Source of the DNA: Cafeteria roenbergensis
Taxonomy: Eukaryota > Sar > Bigyra > Bicosoecida > Cafeteriaceae
DNA: 64,000 nucleotides
NCBI GenBank assembly: GCA_008330645.1
Contig: VLTN01000058.1
Coordinates: 62,001-126,000, forward strand
Direction: 5' to 3'
The notes beneath the pieces were generated by a model, which saw only the letters and a list, made by a program, of their open reading frames with translations, was not told the origin of the DNA and made no database searches. Positions 60,272-64,000 of this stretch are shown one piece after another (the stretch's first letter is position 1; each line of letters starts with the position of its first letter). The position numbers and the translations under genes were made by a program.

Positions 60272-61186
60272 CAACGATCCGGAAGGATCGGAAGCGGGGG
60301 AGAGAAGTGGAGGTGAATGCGAGGTGCTGCCTCAGTGCACGCGAGGCGCAGCAGGAGCGTGCCCGCAGCCTGCGCGCAGCTCGCCAGCCGAGGCGACGCG
60401 GCCCGTCCCTGGCTGCTCCCGGACGGACCCGCGCTGCCCCGGTTCATGGCTGTTCCCGGGAGTCGCTCTGCAGCCGCGCGGGGGAGCTGCCCCTCGTCGC
60501 GGCCGCCGCGACTGCCACGCGCCCCACGGCCAAGGATCGCTGGAACTTCCTGCCTCGCCCTCCCCGACCACCCGTCTCGCCCGCCCTGCCTCCTTGGCGC
60601 ATGGCTGTGTGGCTGTGCTGTGCGCTGGCGCGCTCGAGTGCGGCCGCGAAGGGTGTGCGGAGGGCGAGGGGGGGCGGGGACCCGCCAGAGACCCGGGCTC
60701 GTGTGTGAGTGTTCGTGGGTGTGTTTGTGTGCGTGTGTACATTCATTTGCGTGTGAAGGCTGGCTGGCTGGCTCGAACGCGGCGCCATGGGGGGAGCGGC
60801 CCCGGCTCCACGTCAAACGCTGGCGGCTCTCAATCGTGGGCCTTGCCACTCTCTCCGTTGTATGTTTGATATTGCTGCTGCCCCTCCCCCCTCACCCCCT
60901 CACCCCCTGTCCGCACGCCACACCTGCGGCATGCACCGCATCACACGCCTCGGGGTCCCGTCCACTGCGCTCCAGACCCAGCTCGCGGCTGGGGACCTCG
61001 CGATGCAGTCAAGTGGCCTTGGCCAGTGCAGCCAGCTTCCCGCGTGCGGCACAAGGGTGACCAAGCCTGCCCCCCGCCCCCGTCCCCGCCCTCCCCCAGC
61101 CTGTGACCCGCGCCGGGCTTGACTGCCTGCGGCTTGGCTCCCCCTCCCAAGCTCCGCCACCCCCCCTCCGGTGTGTGGAGCGTTGC
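60272..61186. other. convergent 3' spacer, ASF1 / IBA57
   Basis: No gene is seen in 915 bp. It holds the ASF1 hairpin, a TG-rich stretch (about 60700-60760), TTTGATATTGCTGCTGCCCC followed by a C/T-rich tract (about 60869-60912), and GTGCATG on the reverse strand (60930-60936) in the IBA57 3' flank. Confidence 0.5.
60275..60290 (+). promoter_or_regulatory. stem-loop after the ASF1 stop codon
   Basis: CGATCC-GGAA-GGATCG is a perfect 6-bp stem closed by a GGAA loop, which fits the GNRA tetraloop rule. It starts four nucleotides after the TAG. A role in the mRNA is inferred only from shape and position. Confidence 0.45.
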
Positions 61187-62641
61187 CTAAGCCGTCCCGC
61201 TTCGCTCTGCGGTAGATCGAAGCCGCTCATCAGCGGCCTGGTGAGACCCCTCCACCCACGGCCAGTAGGGCGGTGCGAGCGCCGTGACAGCCACGCTTTC
61301 GCCCTCGATGTCAACGCTGAACGCGGGGCTGCTGGGGTCCTGGCGTGCGCCCTGCAGAGCGCTTCCGACGGCTTCCCTGAGACCTTCCAGTCGCATCATG
61401 GCCAGGCCGACGTTGGTGCCCGGCACAACGGCCAGGAGCCTGCCCGCGCTGCGCCCCGCCGGGGACCCCCCGTCCTTAGACCCCCCCTCGATCCGAAGGC
61501 GCTGTGGCAGGGCCTGGGCCGCCCCCGCGGTGTCGCGCTGAGGGGGCGCCGCTGCCGCCGCCTGGCTCGCCTCCGCCAGCCTGCGCGCGGCCTGCAGCGC
61601 CGCCGCATCGCGCTCCGAAGCGCAGTCCGCGCCCTCGAACAGCACGCCCGGCACGCCCGGCAGGGTGATCTCGCGCCCGCCCTCCAAAGCCAGCCGGTGG
61701 CCGGCGTCGCCCTCCGAGGGGGGCGGCGCAACCGCTGCCCCAAGGTGCCCCTGCCCCAAGACCACGGGGAGCAGCCTCTTCCGGAGCAGGCCTCGGAAGT
61801 GCGCCCTGGCGACGAGCTCCTGGCCCACGTAGCAGCCCTTGACGAACGACACGCCGAGCAGCTGCTCCAGATTGAGCTCCAGGGGCACCGCCTCAAACAC
61901 CTCCGCTTCGCCCTCCGGCACGCCCATGAGGCTGCGAACCAAGCTGTAGGCGGTGGGCGCCGCAGGGGCGGCCACGGAGAGCGACGCGGCCGGCCCGCGG
62001 ACGAGGGCGCGCAGTCCCATCACCGGGCAGCGCGGGTCGGGAGAGGCAGCCATCACCTCCAGGTGTGATTGCGCGCTCTGCCCGGCGGACCCCCACGCCG
62101 CATCGAGCGCGGCGGAGACGGCGAATGCCGCAGAGGCGGAGCTAGTCTGTGCTGCCGCGGTGTAGGCCTCCATCACGCGGTCGGGCGCGGCGAGCTGGCG
62201 CAGGTCGGCCGGGAGAAGCTGCACCACGTGCACGTCCTCCGGCCGTTCCACGGCGAACGACTCCCGCACTTGGTAGCGATCGATCAGCCTGGCAACGCGG
62301 CCAAGCAGCGAAGAGCTGACCTCGACACACACGTCCCCCGGGTCGTCGCTGGCCCGCCACAGCACGGTCTCGAATCGCACGCGGCCCTTGGGAGACAGCA
62401 CAGTTGCAAAGCGGCTTGCGGGCCCGCCGCTCGCCAGGCCAGCCTCGACGTCCTGGGTGCACATTCCCTGCAGGAACGACACGCTGTCGCGGCCGCGCAG
62501 CCTGAGCACGCTCCTGTGCGGCAGGCTGACAGCCGGACCCGCGTCAGCGGCTCCAGAGAAGAACCCGCGACCCCTCGCCGCCAGGGCCGTCCGGGCCGCC
62601 ATCGCTGCCGCGGCAGCCGCTGACCGGGCGCGCGCCAGCAT
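61187..62641 (-). CDS. IBA57/CAF17-type iron-sulfur cluster assembly factor
   Basis: Single exon, 484 residues from the ATG at 62641. A basic Ala/Arg-rich N-terminus ([20 protein letters not shown], then RGRGFF) looks like a mitochondrial presequence. The GcvT-like fold begins SVLRLRGRDSVSFLQGMCTQ and FATVLSPKGRVRFETVLW. The diagnostic motif KGCYVGQELVARAHFRG is complete, with the conserved Cys270. IBA57 works with ISCA1/ISCA2 to build 4Fe-4S clusters for aconitase, lipoate synthase and complex I. The C-terminal lobe carries two insertions rich in Ala, Gly and Arg (about residues 305-410). It diverges from a coiled-coil gene 181 bp away. Confidence 0.9.
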   Translation of the reverse strand: MLARARSAAAAAAMAARTALAARGRGFFSGAADAGPAVSLPHRSVLRLRGRDSVSFLQGMCTQDVEAGLASGGPASRFATVLSPKGRVRFETVLWRASDDPGDVCVEVSSSLLGRVARLIDRYQVRESFAVERPEDVHVVQLLPADLRQLAAPDRVMEAYTAAAQTSSASAAFAVSAALDAAWGSAGQSAQSHLEVMAASPDPRCPVMGLRALVRGPAASLSVAAPAAPTAYSLVRSLMGVPEGEAEVFEAVPLELNLEQLLGVSFVKGCYVGQELVARAHFRGLLRKRLLPVVLGQGHLGAAVAPPPSEGDAGHRLALEGGREITLPGVPGVLFEGADCASERDAAALQAARRLAEASQAAAAAPPQRDTAGAAQALPQRLRIEGGSKDGGSPAGRSAGRLLAVVPGTNVGLAMMRLEGLREAVGSALQGARQDPSSPAFSVDIEGESVAVTALAPPYWPWVEGSHQAADERLRSTAERSGTA

Positions 62642-62822
62642 GCCAGCGCAGGTCCCGCGCCGGAGCGCCTGCGTGGGCCCGCCGCGCCGCCGCAGGGGCC
62701 ACGGGCGGCCGGCGCTCCGCAGCTCTGCCCGCGCCAATCTATGCGGAACGCCCTCGATTGCGCTGCTGTCCGCGGGCACTTGGCACCGCAACCCCGCGAA
62801 CGCAACACTGACAACGAGGCTA
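62642..62822. promoter_or_regulatory. divergent promoter, IBA57 / coiled-coil gene
   Basis: 181 bp between start codons with one CCAAT box at 62734-62738, near the middle. Confidence 0.45.
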
Positions 62823-64000
62823 ATGGACGAACCCTCTGGGCGGAACCGCCCTCCGGCTCTCAGACGCACCGCAAGCGCACTGGACAGGCTGGTGGACCAC
62901 CTGCGCAGCCAGCTGGAGGACCTGGTGTCGTGAGTTCGCAGAGTTCGACAGGCTTCCGTCGTGTTCCGCGCCCCCCACTGCCGCGCAAATGTCGTGCGGA
63001 CTCCAGACCGCTCTTTCGGCGCGCGCGCGCCACGGCACATGCCGCCCAGCTGCTACCGAGGCCCCACCCCTCCTCTGCGGCGCCGCTTGGTGTGATTTCG
63101 CTGCCGACCACGCGTCGCAGGCGCTCGTACGTGTTGGCATCCCGCGCCCGCGAGCTGCAGGCCGAGCAGGAGGCCCTCCGGGAGGCCCAACGGCGCATCG
63201 TAGAGGAGCTTCGCGACGCGCGCGTCGGCCCAGTGGAGCAGCAGGAGATCGAGGAGGAAGTTCGGTTTCTGGATCGGCGGATCAGCGCCGTCCGCATCAA
63301 GGTGGCTGTTGTGCGCGACAGCGCGCAGAAGGCCGCCTTCCTCAAGGCCGTTGAGCGCATGGAGGAGCTCAGGGCGCGGGCCCGTGCCGCCTGGGAGGCC
63401 GTGCAGGCGAGCCCGGGCGACGAGGAGCTGGCCGCCGAGCTGAGGGCAAGTGCCCGCGCGGTGCGCCAGCACTACGCGGCCACCCAGCCTGAGCCCGACG
63501 GCCCTGCCGACGTGAGGTACGAGACTGTGCTGAGCGGCTGCACTGCCGACGACCGGAGGGACCTGCGTGCGCGCTGGAAGGAGCTTGCGGCGTCTGCGGC
63601 CGAGGCGGAGCGGCGCGCCTCGGGCGACTCGCCGGCCGAGAGGGAGGGAAGCAGCACGCCGGGGGTCCACCTCCACGCGCTCTACGCGCCGCCCGTGTCA
63701 CTGGGCGAAGACAGCGACTCGGAGGACGACGGTGGCCAGATGGCGGACGACGCTGATGGAGAGTCGCCGCCGGACCCGTCCGATGCCGGCAGCTCCCCCC
63801 TCAACGCCGGTCCCTCCCCCTTGCACGCCGGCGGTGTGGGGCGGCCTGCCCAACTGCGCGCGGGCGGGCCACCCGCCGCCTCCTCTTCCTCCTCCTCTGC
63901 GGCGGCAGCTGTCGGTGCCCCTGGCGTCGCTGCTCCGGACAGGGTCTCGGCGCTAGGCGCGTCGGCGATGCCGGCAGCGCGCCGCCCCGTCCATCCGCCC
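62823..64000 (+). CDS. coiled-coil protein, unknown, 3' end outside the window
   Basis: Exon 1 (62823-62929) and exon 2 (from 63121) join in phase (TC|G), and the frame stays open to the last base, giving 329 residues so far. The protein starts MDEPSGRNRPPALRRT, then a long helical, coiled-coil region (SRARELQAEQEALREAQRRI, EEEVRFLDRRISAVRIKV, KAVERMEELRARARAAWEAV). After about residue 215 it becomes acidic and disordered (GEDSDSEDDGGQMADDADGE) with short SPLNAGPSPLHAG-like repeats. I do not recognise the family. Intron GTGAGT...TCGCAG. Confidence 0.65.

Noticed and set aside
1-64000. Mobile elements, viral fossils or horizontally acquired islands
   Set aside because: No reverse transcriptase, integrase, transposase, capsid-like protein, terminal repeats or composition break was seen in any frame I read.

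Overview
The window is nuclear DNA of a unicellular eukaryote with a compact, very GC-rich genome. 26 protein genes fall in 64 kb, about one per 2.5 kb, separated by short spacers. I modelled 31 spliceosomal introns; 30 start with GTGAG and 29 end in GCAG. The gene set (COP9 signalosome, Treslin-like replication factor, ASF1, DNA polymerase alpha B subunit, MAP65/PRC1, twinfilin, cathepsin C, SLC10 transporter, complete-looking UROD and IBA57) indicates a flagellate or other protist rather than a fungus or bacterium. A GC-rich stramenopile such as a bicosoecid (Cafeteria-like) is my best guess, at low confidence. No plastid-specific gene, tRNA, rRNA, CRISPR array, transposon or viral fossil was recognised.

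Layout. 0-6 kb: 3' part of a SEL1L/HRD3-like gene, CSN6 and a coiled-coil gene, all forward. 6.6-12.2 kb: organellar uL24 (reverse) diverging from an eEF1B beta gene that seems to lack the middle of its coding sequence, then a reverse APH/acyl-CoA dehydrogenase fusion (ACAD10/11 type). 12.6-18.4 kb: a two-domain Golgi-type glycosyltransferase and MAP65/PRC1. 18.8-26.4 kb: alpha/beta hydrolase, twinfilin, SLC10 transporter and UROD. 26.7-33.9 kb: a 1,563-residue protein of unknown function and TFIIF alpha. 34.3-46.6 kb, all reverse: UDP-glucose dehydrogenase, a secreted GH79 glucuronidase, a 2,033-residue Treslin/Sld3-like protein and a secreted GH5 exo-1,3-beta-glucanase. 47.1-64 kb: cathepsin C, an NFXL1-like zinc-finger membrane protein, POLA2, a class V aminotransferase, a small acidic protein, ASF1, IBA57 and the start of a coiled-coil gene.

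Genes do not form operons, but orientation is far from random: eight junctions are head-to-head with 165-590 bp between start codons, and most 3' ends face each other. Two groups are functionally suggestive. UGDH (makes UDP-glucuronate) and GH79 (releases glucuronate) are adjacent, with an exo-beta-glucanase nearby. Several cell-cycle genes (Treslin-like, POLA2, ASF1, MAP65, CSN6) share the window. The least expected observations are the Treslin-like gene, a shared 3'-flank element (GTGCATG, often with TGCGTGGTTG), the damaged eEF1B beta, and a perfect stem with a GNRA tetraloop just after the ASF1 stop codon.
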